DNA of 64,000 nt from Halorarius litoreus (GTDB taxonomy: Archaea; Halobacteriota; Halobacteria; Halobacteriales; Haloarculaceae), in the NCBI RefSeq assembly GCF_024362405.1, contig NZ_CP101454.1, positions 1,240,001-1,304,000 of the forward strand, written 5' to 3'. The number at the start of each line of letters is the position of its first letter. The stretch's first letter is position 1. The notes beneath the pieces were generated by a model that ran no database searches, was not told where the DNA came from, and saw only the letters and a list, made by a program, of their open reading frames with translations. Made by a program: the position numbers and the translations under genes. Positions 36,667-46,494 of this stretch are shown here, piece after piece.

Positions 36667-38175
36667 ATGAGCCAGCTATCAGAGACCTCCGAGGAAGTAT
36701 CACTCGCCCAGCGCATCCGGGAGAACCCGCGGCCGGCACTCCTCTGGTTCGCCGGGGTCCTCCTGCTGTTCGTGCTGGAGGCCGGCGCGGCGTTCGCCGC
36801 CATCGCCGACCTCGCGAACACGGTCGTGGGGCTCCTCCCGGGAGTCAGCTTCGACCTCTCGTCGGTCGCCGCCGCAGCCGAGCAGATTCCGACGCTGCTG
36901 TCGCGCGAAACCATCCCGAACCAGGGGTACGACGTCAACGGCGTCGACCGGATCATCACCGTCGAGTCCGGCGACAAGAACTACGTGTTCAACGGCCCGT
37001 GGGAGGGGACGTTCATGGGGCTCTCACCGAAGTACGCGTGGCTCCTCCGCGTCACGCTCATCTACGCGTACGCCTTCGTGTTCGTCTACTGGGTGCTGCG
37101 CGGCTACTTCGTGTTCCGCGAGCACTACCGCTACGCCGACTGGACGCCGCGTGACGACGTGGTCAATCGACTGCGCCGCCACCGCTGGGGCCAGTTCGGC
37201 TTCATCATCGTCTTCATGTTCCTGACGATGGCGATCTTCGCGCCCGCGCTCGGGCCGACGACGGTCGCAGCGAACATCGAGAGCCCGTACGAGAACTCCA
37301 TCACGTACACCAACCCTGACACCGGCCAGCAGGAGGAAGTACTCATCGGCACGGCGAACCTCGCGGCCGCCTCGAACGGCGCGGGCACGAAGAACACCGG
37401 GCCGTGGCAGTACGACCAGTACTCGCGGTTCCACCCGTTCGGGACCTTACCCACGCCCGGGAAGGACCTGTTCACGTTCATGGCCGCCGGCGCTCGAATC
37501 TCGCTGTTCATCGGCCTCACGGCCATCGCCATCAGCGGCTTCTTCGCCGTCACGTTCGGCCTGCTGACGGCGTACTACAAGGGGCTGGTCGACCTCGCCG
37601 TGGTCGTGGCGGGCGACTCCATCATGACCGTCCCACAACTGCTACTGTTGATTCTCATCTCGGTGGTGTTCGCCGACCACTGGCTCTCGAACATCTACAA
37701 CGGCGGGCTCCTGATAGCGCTCATCTTCGGGTTCACCGGCTGGCCGTTCCTCTGGCGGGCCGTGCGTGGCCCGGCGTTCCAGGTCTCCGAGCAGGAGTGG
37801 GTCGACGCGGCCCGCTCGTACGGGCAGCGCGCCACGGCGACCATGCGCAAGCACATGCTGCCGTACATCGTCGGCTACCTGCTCATCTACGGCTCGATGA
37901 CCATCGGCGGCATCATCATCGGCACCTCGGCGCTCTCGTTCCTCGGCCTCGGGATTCAGGCCCCGACGCCCGAGTGGGGCCGCGCCATCTCGATGGGGCA
38001 GAGCTACGTCGCCACCCAGTCGTGGCACATCAGCTTCATCCCCGGCGTCATGATCGTGCTCGTCGTCACGGCGTTCAACGCCATGGGCGACGGGATCCGC
38101 GACGGCATCGACCCCAAGTCTGAGGGCAGCGAAGGCGGCAGCGAGGTCGCGGCCGCCGGAGGTGGTGGCGGATGA
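36667..38175 (+). CDS. dppC: Dipeptide-type ABC transporter permease DppC with long N-terminal extension
   Basis: A 502-residue permease, about 200 residues longer than bacterial DppC. Residues 1-165 contain two extra membrane segments (LLWFAGVLLLFVLEAGAAFA and LLRVTLIYAYAFVFVYWVL) around an external loop. The usual N-terminal OppC helix follows near 180 (FGFIIVFMFLTMAIFAPAL), and the transport domain from about 275 has the EAA loop DAARSYGQRATATMRKHMLPYI. It pairs with DppB. The extra part is of unknown function. Stop overlaps dppD by 4 bases. Confidence 0.92.
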   Translation: MSQLSETSEEVSLAQRIRENPRPALLWFAGVLLLFVLEAGAAFAAIADLANTVVGLLPGVSFDLSSVAAAAEQIPTLLSRETIPNQGYDVNGVDRIITVESGDKNYVFNGPWEGTFMGLSPKYAWLLRVTLIYAYAFVFVYWVLRGYFVFREHYRYADWTPRDDVVNRLRRHRWGQFGFIIVFMFLTMAIFAPALGPTTVAANIESPYENSITYTNPDTGQQEEVLIGTANLAAASNGAGTKNTGPWQYDQYSRFHPFGTLPTPGKDLFTFMAAGARISLFIGLTAIAISGFFAVTFGLLTAYYKGLVDLAVVVAGDSIMTVPQLLLLILISVVFADHWLSNIYNGGLLIALIFGFTGWPFLWRAVRGPAFQVSEQEWVDAARSYGQRATATMRKHMLPYIVGYLLIYGSMTIGGIIIGTSALSFLGLGIQAPTPEWGRAISMGQSYVATQSWHISFIPGVMIVLVVTAFNAMGDGIRDGIDPKSEGSEGGSEVAAAGGGGG

Positions 38176-39266
38176 GCATGCAGACGACCGAGACCCGCGC
38201 CGCGAACGAACCCGTCCTGCAGGTCGAGAACCTGCAGACGGCGTTCTTCACGGACAAGGAAGTCATCCGGGCGGTCGACGGCATCTCGTTCGACATCGAC
38301 GAGGGCGAGACCGTCGGCATCGTCGGCGAGTCGGGCTCCGGAAAGTCCGTCACCGCACGCTCCATCATGGGCCTCGTCGACTCGCCCGGCCGCATCCTCG
38401 ACGGCTCGTCCATCAAGTTCAACGGCGAGGAACTCGTCGGCAAGTCGGAACGCGACTACCGCAAGCTGCGGGGCTCCGGCATCGCGATGATCTTCCAGGA
38501 CCCGCTCACCTCACTCAACCCGGTCTACACGGTCGGGAACCAGATCAAGGAGGCCCTGCGCTTGCATCAAGGACTCACGGGGCAGGCCGCGACCCAGAAG
38601 GCCATCGAGCTGCTGGAGGACGTCTCGATTCCCGACGCCCGGCGTCGGGTGAGCGAGTACCCCCACCAGTTCTCCGGGGGGATGCGCCAGCGTGCGGTCA
38701 TCGCGATGGCGCTCGCCTGCGACCCCGAACTACTCATCTGTGACGAGCCGACGACGGCACTCGACGTCACGATTCAGGCGCAGATCCTCGAACTCCTCCA
38801 GGACATCCAGGATGAGCGCGGGCTCTCCATCATGTTCATCACGCACGACATGGGCGTCATCGCCGAGATCGCCGACCGCGTGAACGTGATGTACGCCGGC
38901 GAGATGATCGAAAAGGCGCCGGTCCGCGAGCTGTTCGACAACCCGAAACACCCGTACACCGAGGGACTGCTCCAGTCCATCCCGGGGATGCACCCCGGCG
39001 AGGAGCGGCTGCGAACCATCGAGGGCGACGTGCCGACGCCGAACGAGCCGGCGGAGTACTGTCGGTTCGCCCCGCGGTGTCCGAAGGCGTTCGACGCCTG
39101 TGACGCCGTCCACCCGGTCAACGTGAACGTGGGGCGGGAGTCGACCGAACACACCGCGGCCTGTCTCCTCTACCCCGAGGACATGAGCCGCGAGGACGCC
39201 GTGGAGACGCACCGGGCGCGCGACGCCACTGCGGAGCTGACCGACCCGACGGAGGGTGACGAATGA
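38172..39266 (+). CDS. dppD: Dipeptide-type ABC transporter ATPase DppD
   Basis: A 364-residue ATPase. Walker A GESGSGKS is near residues 55-62, Q-loop [10 protein letters not shown], signature FSGGMRQR, Walker [13 protein letters not shown], and the C-terminal OppD/F domain has [14 protein letters not shown], a Cys motif that binds an iron-sulphur cluster in some members, plus a later HTAAC. It overlaps neighbours by 4 bases on both sides. Confidence 0.94.
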   Translation: MSMQTTETRAANEPVLQVENLQTAFFTDKEVIRAVDGISFDIDEGETVGIVGESGSGKSVTARSIMGLVDSPGRILDGSSIKFNGEELVGKSERDYRKLRGSGIAMIFQDPLTSLNPVYTVGNQIKEALRLHQGLTGQAATQKAIELLEDVSIPDARRRVSEYPHQFSGGMRQRAVIAMALACDPELLICDEPTTALDVTIQAQILELLQDIQDERGLSIMFITHDMGVIAEIADRVNVMYAGEMIEKAPVRELFDNPKHPYTEGLLQSIPGMHPGEERLRTIEGDVPTPNEPAEYCRFAPRCPKAFDACDAVHPVNVNVGRESTEHTAACLLYPEDMSREDAVETHRARDATAELTDPTEGDE

Positions 39267-40813
39267 GCGAACTCATCGAACGCGAGACGGCCGTCGACGA
39301 GGAGGTCCTCGTCGAGGTGAACGGTCTCAAGACGTACTACGAGGGCGGTGGACTGATCAACGACAACCCCGTGAAGGCGGTCGACGGGGTCGACTTCGAC
39401 ATCAAGCGCGGCGAGACGCTCGGGCTCGTCGGCGAGTCCGGCTGTGGGAAGACCACGCTCGGCCGGACGCTCGTCCAGCTCGAGACCGCGACCGACGGCG
39501 AGGTGCTGTTCGACGGCCGCGACATCACGGAGCTGTCGGGCTCGGACCTGAAGCGGTGGCGACGGAACGCCCAGATCGTCTTCCAGGACCCCGAGTCCTC
39601 GCTCAACGACCGGATGACCGTCGGTGAGATCGTCCGCGAGCCGCTCGACGTCCACGACTGGCCGAACCTCTCGGTTCGGGTCGAGGGCGGTGACGCCACG
39701 GTGAACGGCGACGTGCGCAAAGCGGCCCCCGAGGCTGGCCCGCGCGATATCGACATGACGCTCCGGCTCTCCGGCGGGAGCTACGAGCTCGAGCTCCGCG
39801 ACGAGATGCCGCTCACGACGGGCGACCTCGACGTGCAGGTCGACTCGGGCGCGAACACGACCGTCCGTATCGACGTGAACAAGTCGAAGGCGCGGATGCG
39901 CCGCCAGCACGTCCGCCAGCTGCTCGAGACGGTCGGGCTCCGCGAGGAGCATTACTACCGCTACCCGCACCAGTTCTCCGGCGGCCAGCGCCAGCGCATC
40001 GGCATCGCCCGCGCGCTCGCGCTCGAACCGGAGTTCATCGTGCTCGACGAGCCGGTGAGCGCGCTCGACGTCTCGGTGCAGGCGAAGATCCTCAACCTGC
40101 TCGACGACCTCCAGAACGAGTTCGGGCTCACCTACCTGTTCATCGCGCACGACCTCTCGGTGGTGCGGCACATCTGTGATCGGGTGGCGGTGATGTACCT
40201 CGGCAACATCATGGAGCTCGGGTCGTCCGAGGAGCTGTTCGAGGACCCGGCGAACCCGTACACGCTGTCGCTGCTGTCGGCGATTCCGGAGCCGGACCCC
40301 GACCAGGAGAAGGACCGCATCACCCTTCGTGGGACGCCGCCGAGCCCGCGTGACCCGCCGACGGGCTGTCCGTTCACCACGCGGTGTCCGGCAAAGATTC
40401 GCCCCGCGCAGTACCGCGACATCGACGACGACCTCTGGGAGGGGCTCTCGCTCCTCCAGGAGGTCATCCGCGAGCGGTCGCGCGCCGACCGCTCGCTGAC
40501 CGAGGTCGCGCGGGAGCTGCTCGGCCTGGAGACCCGCTTCTCCGACATCTCGGAGATCAACGCCGAGGTGTTCAAGGGCATCGAGATTCCCGACCGCGTC
40601 CAGCAGCACATCGACCGCGCCGAGGAACTCGTCGCCGGAAACAAGGAGGACGAGGCGCTCGCGTACCTCCTCGACGAGTTCGGCAGCGAGTGTGACGCCG
40701 AACGGCCGGCCCACGAGCAGGTGAGCGACAGCGGGCGCGTCTCGCTGTGTCACCGCCACAACAGCGAGCACGAGGAGCCCTCGGCGATGTTCACCCACGT
40801 CTTCGACGCCTGA
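39263..40813 (+). CDS. dppF: Dipeptide-type ABC transporter ATPase DppF with internal insertion
   Basis: A 516-residue ATPase, clearly longer than the usual 320-340. Walker A GESGCGKT is at 57-64, Q-loop [10 protein letters not shown] at 107-116 and signature FSGGQRQR at 238-245. Between them about 70 residues (135-207) form a beta-rich, acidic insert ([15 protein letters not shown]...[16 protein letters not shown]) that does not belong to the canonical fold. Walker B is [14 protein letters not shown]-terminal extension from about 380 has helices and several Cys (including CHRH near 492). The insert lies in the helical domain that meets the permease. Stop overlaps the next ATG by one base. 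Confidence 0.92.
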   Translation: MSELIERETAVDEEVLVEVNGLKTYYEGGGLINDNPVKAVDGVDFDIKRGETLGLVGESGCGKTTLGRTLVQLETATDGEVLFDGRDITELSGSDLKRWRRNAQIVFQDPESSLNDRMTVGEIVREPLDVHDWPNLSVRVEGGDATVNGDVRKAAPEAGPRDIDMTLRLSGGSYELELRDEMPLTTGDLDVQVDSGANTTVRIDVNKSKARMRRQHVRQLLETVGLREEHYYRYPHQFSGGQRQRIGIARALALEPEFIVLDEPVSALDVSVQAKILNLLDDLQNEFGLTYLFIAHDLSVVRHICDRVAVMYLGNIMELGSSEELFEDPANPYTLSLLSAIPEPDPDQEKDRITLRGTPPSPRDPPTGCPFTTRCPAKIRPAQYRDIDDDLWEGLSLLQEVIRERSRADRSLTEVARELLGLETRFSDISEINAEVFKGIEIPDRVQQHIDRAEELVAGNKEDEALAYLLDEFGSECDAERPAHEQVSDSGRVSLCHRHNSEHEEPSAMFTHVFDA

Positions 40814-41268
40814 TGGCGACGAGCCGCCCTCCACGGTGGGCGTTGCGAGCGCTCGACGGCCTCCAGTACGGCCTCGCGCTCACGCTCACCGCCGGCGTCG
40901 TCACGGCGGCACTCACCTATCTGGTCGCACTGGTGAGCCGCGGCCCCGACGCGCTCGCGCTCGTCAACCCCCTGCTCGCCGTGCAGCTCGTCCTCTTCTT
41001 CGGCGGGTTCGCGGCGATGGCGTTCGGCGCGCTCAAGCTCCGCCCGGAAGCACCCTACAAGGAGAACGCCCGGTTCGGCCTGTCACTGCCCGACTCCGGG
41101 TCGGCCGAAGGGGGGTTCTCCGAGCAGGTGGCCGACCTCCCCCCGCTCGGCTGGTACGACCCCGCCGACAGCGAACGGCTCTCCGGCGGGGGGCGACTGC
41201 TCGTCGCCAGCGCCCTGATGCTGCTCGTCTCCTACCTCGTCGAGGCCGTGGCGTTCCAGCTCCTCTGA
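40813..41268 (+). CDS. Membrane protein of unknown function
   Basis: A 151-residue protein with three predicted membrane segments: LALTLTAGVVTAALTYLVAL, LLAVQLVLFFGGFAAMAFGA and a C-terminal LLVASALMLLVSYLVEAVAF, with a 55-residue hydrophilic loop. It starts within the dppF stop (TGATG), so it is in the same transcript. Family not recognised with certainty; comparable three-helix proteins are widespread in haloarchaea. A link to the transporter is only positional. Confidence 0.75.
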   Translation: MATSRPPRWALRALDGLQYGLALTLTAGVVTAALTYLVALVSRGPDALALVNPLLAVQLVLFFGGFAAMAFGALKLRPEAPYKENARFGLSLPDSGSAEGGFSEQVADLPPLGWYDPADSERLSGGGRLLVASALMLLVSYLVEAVAFQLL

Positions 41269-41316
41269 GCCGCCGCACCGACAGATACAACCCCGGCGAC
41301 GCCCGAACACGGGCAA

Positions 41317-41865
41317 ATGGTTGACATCGGCGAGGACGACCACGAGTACGTGGACCGCATCGCGTCGAACGTGGACGTCAAGAAGAACGCCTGGTCGGAG
41401 ACCATCGACGACATGAAGGCGATGGCCGCGGAGCTCGAAGACCAGGGCTGGGATGCGTTCTACGTCGCCGCCGGGCAGACGGCCCCGGAGACGCCCGACG
41501 TCGGTGACACCGACCGCTACGGGCTCGTTCACGTCATCCCGGACAACTACGCCGACGGCTTCGTCGAGGCGTTCGAGGCCGGCGAGTACCCCGAGTACGA
41601 CGTGTTTCGCCAGGAGGTCGCCGGCCAGCTGTTCGGCGTGACGCTGCTGCGCGACCCGGACACCGAGACGGCCATCCTCATCGGCTGGGCGCTCACGCTC
41701 AGCGACGCCACCCAGATGATCAACAAATCGCGCAGCGAGGAGACGACGTACACGCACGTCCAGACGCTCGACGGCACCCACCTCGGCTCGTTCGAGCACG
41801 CCGCCCCGGAGAAGTTCTTCCCGAACTTCGAGTCGTACGACGCCTTGCTCGAAGACGAAGCCTGA
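41317..41865 (+). CDS. Conserved haloarchaeal-type cytoplasmic protein, function unknown
   Basis: A 182-residue acidic protein beginning MVDIGEDDHEYVDRIASNVD. Notable stretches are WDAFYVAAGQTAPETPD, YGLVHVIPDNYADGF, GWALTLSDATQMINKS and THVQTLDGTHLGSFEHAAPEKFFP. No membrane segment or known catalytic motif is visible. The well-balanced alpha/beta pattern and clean start after 48 bases of spacer indicate a real gene. Function unknown. Confidence 0.72.
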   Translation: MVDIGEDDHEYVDRIASNVDVKKNAWSETIDDMKAMAAELEDQGWDAFYVAAGQTAPETPDVGDTDRYGLVHVIPDNYADGFVEAFEAGEYPEYDVFRQEVAGQLFGVTLLRDPDTETAILIGWALTLSDATQMINKSRSEETTYTHVQTLDGTHLGSFEHAAPEKFFPNFESYDALLEDEA

Positions 41866-42040
41866 CTCGTCGGCAGACTGTGGAGCGGTCGGCGCCGGAC
41901 CACTGAGTTCTCGGCCGTTCGACCCCCAGCGACCGAGCCACAGCACCGGGAGCGGCCCTGTCGCTGAGATAGGGGGCTCGTGTGTGAACTGCTCCCCCAG
42001 AAGTGCAAGGACTTAGTACCGGGAACGGCTGGAAGGGAGT

Positions 42041-42889
42041 ATGAAGGTCGCTGACGCCATGACGCCCCGCGAGTCGCTCGTGACGGCGACGGTTCCCGGC
42101 ACTCGCGAGGACGTACTCGACCGGCTGCAGGACAACGAGTTCTCCTCGGTTCCGGTCGTAAAAGAGACCGACGACGGCGAGGAGTTCCGCGGACTCGTCT
42201 CGCGCGAACAGCTCATCGACCAGCCCGACGAGGACCAGCTCGCGCTGCTCGTCGTCGAGGTCGAGCCCGTCACCTCCGCGGACGACCTCGCGGCGGTCGC
42301 CGAACTCATCCGCGAGAAGGGCCAGCGGCGCGTCCCCGTGGTCGACGACGGTGCGCTCGTCGGCATCGTCACCATCACCGACGTCGTCCGCGCGATGGCG
42401 AACGGCGACGTGGACGGTGACAGCGAGGTCGGCCCGCTCGCCAAGACGGCCGTGAACTGCGTCTACCAGGAGACGCCCATCACCGTCGCCGAGCGCGAAC
42501 TCGCGTACGCACAGGAGGCGTACGGCGTCGTCCTCGACGACGAGGGCACCTCGGTGGGGATGCTCACCGAGGTCGACCTCCTCGACGTCGCCCGCATCGT
42601 CGAGGGCGAGGAGTCGACGGGCGACTCCATCGCCGACGAGGACGACGACTGGAAGTGGGAGGGCATCAAGGCCATCGGCTCGCGGTATCTCCCGACGCGG
42701 AACGTCGAGCTGCCGGCGGTGCCCGTCAGCGAGGTCATGACGGACGGGCTCGTCACGGTCTCGCGGACGAAGACGGCGACGGAGGCCGCCCAGCTGATGA
42801 TCTCGAAGGACATCGAGCAGATCCCGCTGATGAACGGCGACGAGCTCGTCGGCATCCTGCGCGACACGGACCTGCTGGAGGCGCTGTAA
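42041..42889 (+). CDS. Protein with four CBS domains
   Basis: A 282-residue protein made of four CBS units, roughly 1-60 (MKVADAMTPRESLVTATVPG), 65-125 (RRVPVVDDGALVGIVTITDVV), 130-185 (YGVVLDDEGTSVGMLTEVDLL) and 230-282 (IEQIPLMNGDELVGILRDTDLL). CBS pairs bind adenine nucleotides or SAM and act as energy or ligand sensors. No effector domain is attached, so it must act on a partner. It lies 4 bases before glyS and is probably cotranscribed with it. Confidence 0.9.
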   Translation: MKVADAMTPRESLVTATVPGTREDVLDRLQDNEFSSVPVVKETDDGEEFRGLVSREQLIDQPDEDQLALLVVEVEPVTSADDLAAVAELIREKGQRRVPVVDDGALVGIVTITDVVRAMANGDVDGDSEVGPLAKTAVNCVYQETPITVAERELAYAQEAYGVVLDDEGTSVGMLTEVDLLDVARIVEGEESTGDSIADEDDDWKWEGIKAIGSRYLPTRNVELPAVPVSEVMTDGLVTVSRTKTATEAAQLMISKDIEQIPLMNGDELVGILRDTDLLEAL

Positions 42890-42893
42890 GGAG

Positions 42894-44693
42894 ATGAGCG
42901 AGGAGCGAAACACCGAACTCGAGGCCGTCGCCGAGCTCGCGAAGCGCCGCGGCTTCTTCTTCCAGTCGTCGGGAGCGTACGGCGGCGTCTCGGGCTTCTT
43001 CACCTACGGCCCACAGGGCGCAGCACTCAAGCGTAACCTCGAGGACGCGTGGCGCGACCGGTTCGTCACCCGCGAAGGCCACATGGAGATTTCGGCGCCG
43101 GACGTGATGCCCGAGCCCGTCTTCGAGGCGTCGGGCCACCTCGACGGCTTCGACGACATGATCATCGAGTGCCCGGAGTGCGGCGAGTCCCACCGCGCCG
43201 ACCACCTCGTCGAGGACAACTCCGACGTGGAGGACGCCGAAGCCATCCCCATCGAGGAGGTCCAGGAGCTCATCGCGGACCTCGGGCTCGTGTGTCCGGC
43301 CTGTGGCACCGAGCTCGCGGGCGAGCCGGTCGAGGAGTTCAACCTGATGTTCGAGACGAGCATCGGCCCCGGTTCCTCGCAGCCGGGCTACCTCCGGCCC
43401 GAGACCGCGCAGGGCATCTTCGTCGAGTTCCCGCGGCTGAAGGAGTACGCCCGCGGGCAGTTGCCGTTCGGCGTCGCACAGATCGGCAACGCCTACCGCA
43501 ACGAGATCTCGCCACGACGCGCACTCGTCCGCGTCCGCGAGTTCACGCAAGCCGAGTTGGAGCACTTCATCGACCCCGAGGAGGACGAACCACCCATCGA
43601 GCGGGTCGCGGACGTGGAACTGCCGCTCTACTCGGCACGCGAGCAGGACAAGGACGACGGCGAGCTTCAGCAGCTGACGGTCGAGGAGGCGCTCGACGAG
43701 GCGGTCATCACCTCGCCGTGGGTCGCCTACTACCTCGGCCTCGCGACGGGCTGGTACGAGCGCATCGGCGTCGACATGTCCCGCTTCCGCTACCGCCAGC
43801 ACCTCTCGGGCGAGCGCGCGCACTACGCCGCGGACTGCTGGGACGCCGAGGCCGAGTTGGGCGGCGACTGGATCGAGATCACCGGCTTCGCCTACCGCTC
43901 GGACTACGATCTCTCGAAGCACGGCGAGTATTCGGGCGACGACTTCACGATATTCAAGCAGTACGACGAGCCGCAGACCGTCGAGCGAGCGACCGTGGAC
44001 CCCGACATGTCCGTCCTCGGTCCCGAGTTCGGCGGTGCCGCCGCGGACGTGCGCGAGGCACTCCAGGCGCTCGCCGAGCGCGACCCCGACGCCTTCGACG
44101 CCGACACCGTCGAGGTCGACGTCGACGGTGACACCTACACCGTGGACACCGACGTCGCGAACTTCTCGGTCGAGGAGGTGACCCAGGCGGGCGAACACAT
44201 CACGCCACACGTCGTCGAGCCCTCCTTCGGTGTCGGCCGACTCGTCTACACTGTCCTCACCCACGCCTACGGCGAGGACGAGGTCGCAGGCGAGACCCGG
44301 AGCTATCTCTCGGTGCCGACCGAGTTGGCGCCGACGTTCGCGTGTGTCGCGCCGCTCGTCTCGAACGACGCCGACCTCGTCGAGCGCGCCGAGGACGTGC
44401 TCGACCGCCTCCGGTCGGCGGGCTTCGAGGTCGACTACGACGAGTCGGGCTCCATCGGTCGCCGCTACCGCCGACAGGACGAGGTCGGTACGCCGTTCTG
44501 TGTCACGGTCGACCACGAGACCCTGGAGCAGGAGGAGTACGACGCAGCGACCGTGACGCTGCGCGACCGCGACTCCACCGAGCAGGCCCGCGTCCCCGTC
44601 GGCGACCTCGTGGCAATCCTCTCTGAGTTGCGGGCCGGCGAGACCACGTTCGCGGAACTGCTCTCCGACCCGAACGTCCACCGCGTCGCGTAG
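42894..44693 (+). CDS. glyS: Glycyl-tRNA synthetase (alpha2 type)
   Basis: A 599-residue class IIa synthetase. Typical start KRRGFFFQSSGAYGGVSGFF, an inserted zinc knuckle (CPECGESH ... CPACGTEL), motif 2 in YLRPETAQGIFVEF, and the motif around SRFRYRQH. The anticodon-binding domain occupies about 490-599. It charges tRNA-Gly. An acidic insertion of about 90 residues (358-445, with VEVDVDGDTYTVDTDVANFS) is longer than in bacterial enzymes and common in archaea. Confidence 0.97.
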   Translation: MSEERNTELEAVAELAKRRGFFFQSSGAYGGVSGFFTYGPQGAALKRNLEDAWRDRFVTREGHMEISAPDVMPEPVFEASGHLDGFDDMIIECPECGESHRADHLVEDNSDVEDAEAIPIEEVQELIADLGLVCPACGTELAGEPVEEFNLMFETSIGPGSSQPGYLRPETAQGIFVEFPRLKEYARGQLPFGVAQIGNAYRNEISPRRALVRVREFTQAELEHFIDPEEDEPPIERVADVELPLYSAREQDKDDGELQQLTVEEALDEAVITSPWVAYYLGLATGWYERIGVDMSRFRYRQHLSGERAHYAADCWDAEAELGGDWIEITGFAYRSDYDLSKHGEYSGDDFTIFKQYDEPQTVERATVDPDMSVLGPEFGGAAADVREALQALAERDPDAFDADTVEVDVDGDTYTVDTDVANFSVEEVTQAGEHITPHVVEPSFGVGRLVYTVLTHAYGEDEVAGETRSYLSVPTELAPTFACVAPLVSNDADLVERAEDVLDRLRSAGFEVDYDESGSIGRRYRRQDEVGTPFCVTVDHETLEQEEYDAATVTLRDRDSTEQARVPVGDLVAILSELRAGETTFAELLSDPNVHRVA

Positions 44694-44699
44694 CGACCG

Positions 44700-45263
44700 A
44701 TGGACGCGGAGGTCGAACGGCGCGTCGTTCACGCCTCGGGCGGGCTGGTCCCGCTCGCGTTCGTGGCCGACCTCCTCACCTACGTGCAGTTGCAGACCGT
44801 CTTTCTCGCCGGGAGCCTCCTCGCGCTCGTCCTGGAGGCGCTCCGGCTCTCTGGAACCATTGACCTCGCGGTCTTCGACCGACTGACCCGCGAGTACGAA
44901 CAGGAGGGGCTGGCTGGCTACGCGCTGTACGTCCTCTCCATCACGGCGACGCTGTGGCTCTTCCGGCCGGAAGCCGCCGTTCCCGGCGCCCTGCTGCTCG
45001 CGTTCGTCGACCCAGTGGCTGGGCTCCTCGGCTCGGGGGAGTTGCGCCGGATGAAACAGACGTTCGTCCTGCTCGCGACGTTCGGGCTCTCGACGCTCGT
45101 CGCGCTCGTGTTCGTCCCCTCGATGCCCGCGATCCTCGGTGGGGTGGCGGCGACGCTCGCCGACGGCGTGAAACCCGTCGTCGCGGGCTACGTCGTCGAC
45201 GACAACCTCACGATTCCCCCGGCGGCGGCCGCGGCCATCACCGTCGGACTGTGGCTGGTCTGA
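44700..45263 (+). CDS. Dolichol-kinase-like membrane protein
   Basis: A 187-residue polytopic protein with about six helices. The cytidylyltransferase/kinase-like C-terminus, ADGVKPVVAGYVVDDNLTIPPAAA, contains the K-P-x8-DDN-x3-P signature of the SEC59/dolichol kinase family, and the N-terminal ERRVVHASGGLVPL is also typical. It would phosphorylate a polyprenol used in lipid-linked glycan synthesis for the S-layer. It follows glyS by 6 bases, an arrangement I have seen in other haloarchaea. Phytol kinase is an alternative. Confidence 0.78.
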   Translation: MDAEVERRVVHASGGLVPLAFVADLLTYVQLQTVFLAGSLLALVLEALRLSGTIDLAVFDRLTREYEQEGLAGYALYVLSITATLWLFRPEAAVPGALLLAFVDPVAGLLGSGELRRMKQTFVLLATFGLSTLVALVFVPSMPAILGGVAATLADGVKPVVAGYVVDDNLTIPPAAAAAITVGLWLV

Positions 45264-45300
45264 CAGAAAACACTTACCGGCCACACCACAGCCACCGGGT

Positions 45301-46494
45301 ATGTCCCTGCCCTCCAGACGTGCGTTCCTCGCGACGACAGGGAGCATCGCAGCGGTCGCCGCCGCGGGCTGTACCAGCCTCGTCGACGCCCCCGGTGACG
45401 CGGAGCCGACGCTGACACCCCCGGCGGAGAACCCCATCGAATCGGTCGCTGGCTCGGCGCCACAGTACCGGGTCGACGCCCGAAACGCCGGCGTCACGTC
45501 CGACGGGCCCGACGACGAACCGCGTCTCGCGTGGGTTCACGAGCGCGACGAGGCGGCGGGGCCGCTGTGTACCCTCGCCGACGGCACGCTGTTCGTCGGT
45601 GACGACGCCGGCACCGTCGCTGCACTCGACGCCGCGACGGGCGAGCAGGCGTGGCGCTACGACCTCGGCGGCACGGTTCGGTCGGCACCCGCCGTCCACG
45701 CCGGGCGAGTCGTCGTTGGCACCCACCGCGGCGACTACAGCTACGACGGTGAGTACGCGGTGGTCGCACTCGATGCCGAGACCGGCGAGCAGGCGTGGCG
45801 CGGCACGCTCCGGGAGAGCGCGTCGGTCGCCTCGCCGACGCTGACCGACGACCTCGCGCTCGTGCCGACCGGTGGCGGCGGCATCCGGGCGTTCGGGCTC
45901 GCCGACGGCGCGGAGCGCTGGCGCGTCCCCGCCTCGCCCGGAACGTGGACGACGCCGGCCGTCGTCGACGGCATCGCCTACTGCGGCGAGCGAGCGGTCG
46001 AGGCCACGACGGGGGACGTCGTCCGTGACGGCCCGACCCGGAACGCCCCCACGGCCGTCGTCGACGGCGTCGTCTACGCCGGCGGCGCGTCGATGGGGGC
46101 GTTCGACGCCGACACCGGGCAGGAACGCTGGCGGGTCGACCCGCCGGCCGACTACTACGTCGTTGGGTCACCCGTCGTCACCGCCGACACCGTGTTCGCG
46201 CCGGTCCACGAGGAGGTGAGCGACGCGTCAGGCGACGACTCTCTGCTGGCGCTCGACCGGAGCGACGGCACCGTGCAGTGGCGCACCGCGCTCCCGTCGT
46301 TCGTCCCCCAGTGGGCGCCGTTCACCGTCGCCGGCGGTGCAGTGTACGTCGGCGGTGCGGGGCTTCGGGCGCTCGACGCCGACTCCGGCGAGGAGCGATG
46401 GTCCGTGGCGAGCGAGTTCTCGTTCGGTCAGCCACTCGCCGCGGACGGCGTGCTGTTCGCCACGGCCGGCCGCTACGTCTGCGCGTTCGCCTGA
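45301..46494 (+). CDS. PQQ-like beta-propeller lipoprotein (Tat)
   Basis: A 397-residue exported protein with signal PSRRAFLATTG...AAGC (Tat lipobox, Cys at about 25). At least seven blades follow, each with ALDAATGEQAWRYDL-type motifs (for example ALDAETGEQAWRG and ALDADSGEERWSV). It is paralogous to the protein at 13.9-15.1 kb. Probably a surface-anchored scaffold; PQQ binding is not evident. Its end overlaps the convergent antiporter gene by 22 bases. Confidence 0.86.
   Translation: MSLPSRRAFLATTGSIAAVAAAGCTSLVDAPGDAEPTLTPPAENPIESVAGSAPQYRVDARNAGVTSDGPDDEPRLAWVHERDEAAGPLCTLADGTLFVGDDAGTVAALDAATGEQAWRYDLGGTVRSAPAVHAGRVVVGTHRGDYSYDGEYAVVALDAETGEQAWRGTLRESASVASPTLTDDLALVPTGGGGIRAFGLADGAERWRVPASPGTWTTPAVVDGIAYCGERAVEATTGDVVRDGPTRNAPTAVVDGVVYAGGASMGAFDADTGQERWRVDPPADYYVVGSPVVTADTVFAPVHEEVSDASGDDSLLALDRSDGTVQWRTALPSFVPQWAPFTVAGGAVYVGGAGLRALDADSGEERWSVASEFSFGQPLAADGVLFATAGRYVCAFA

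Noticed and set aside
42753..45497. A 914-codon frame antisense to glyS and its neighbours
   Set aside because: It spans three well-supported genes on the other strand and has the repetitive Arg/Leu/Asp composition of a shadow frame.
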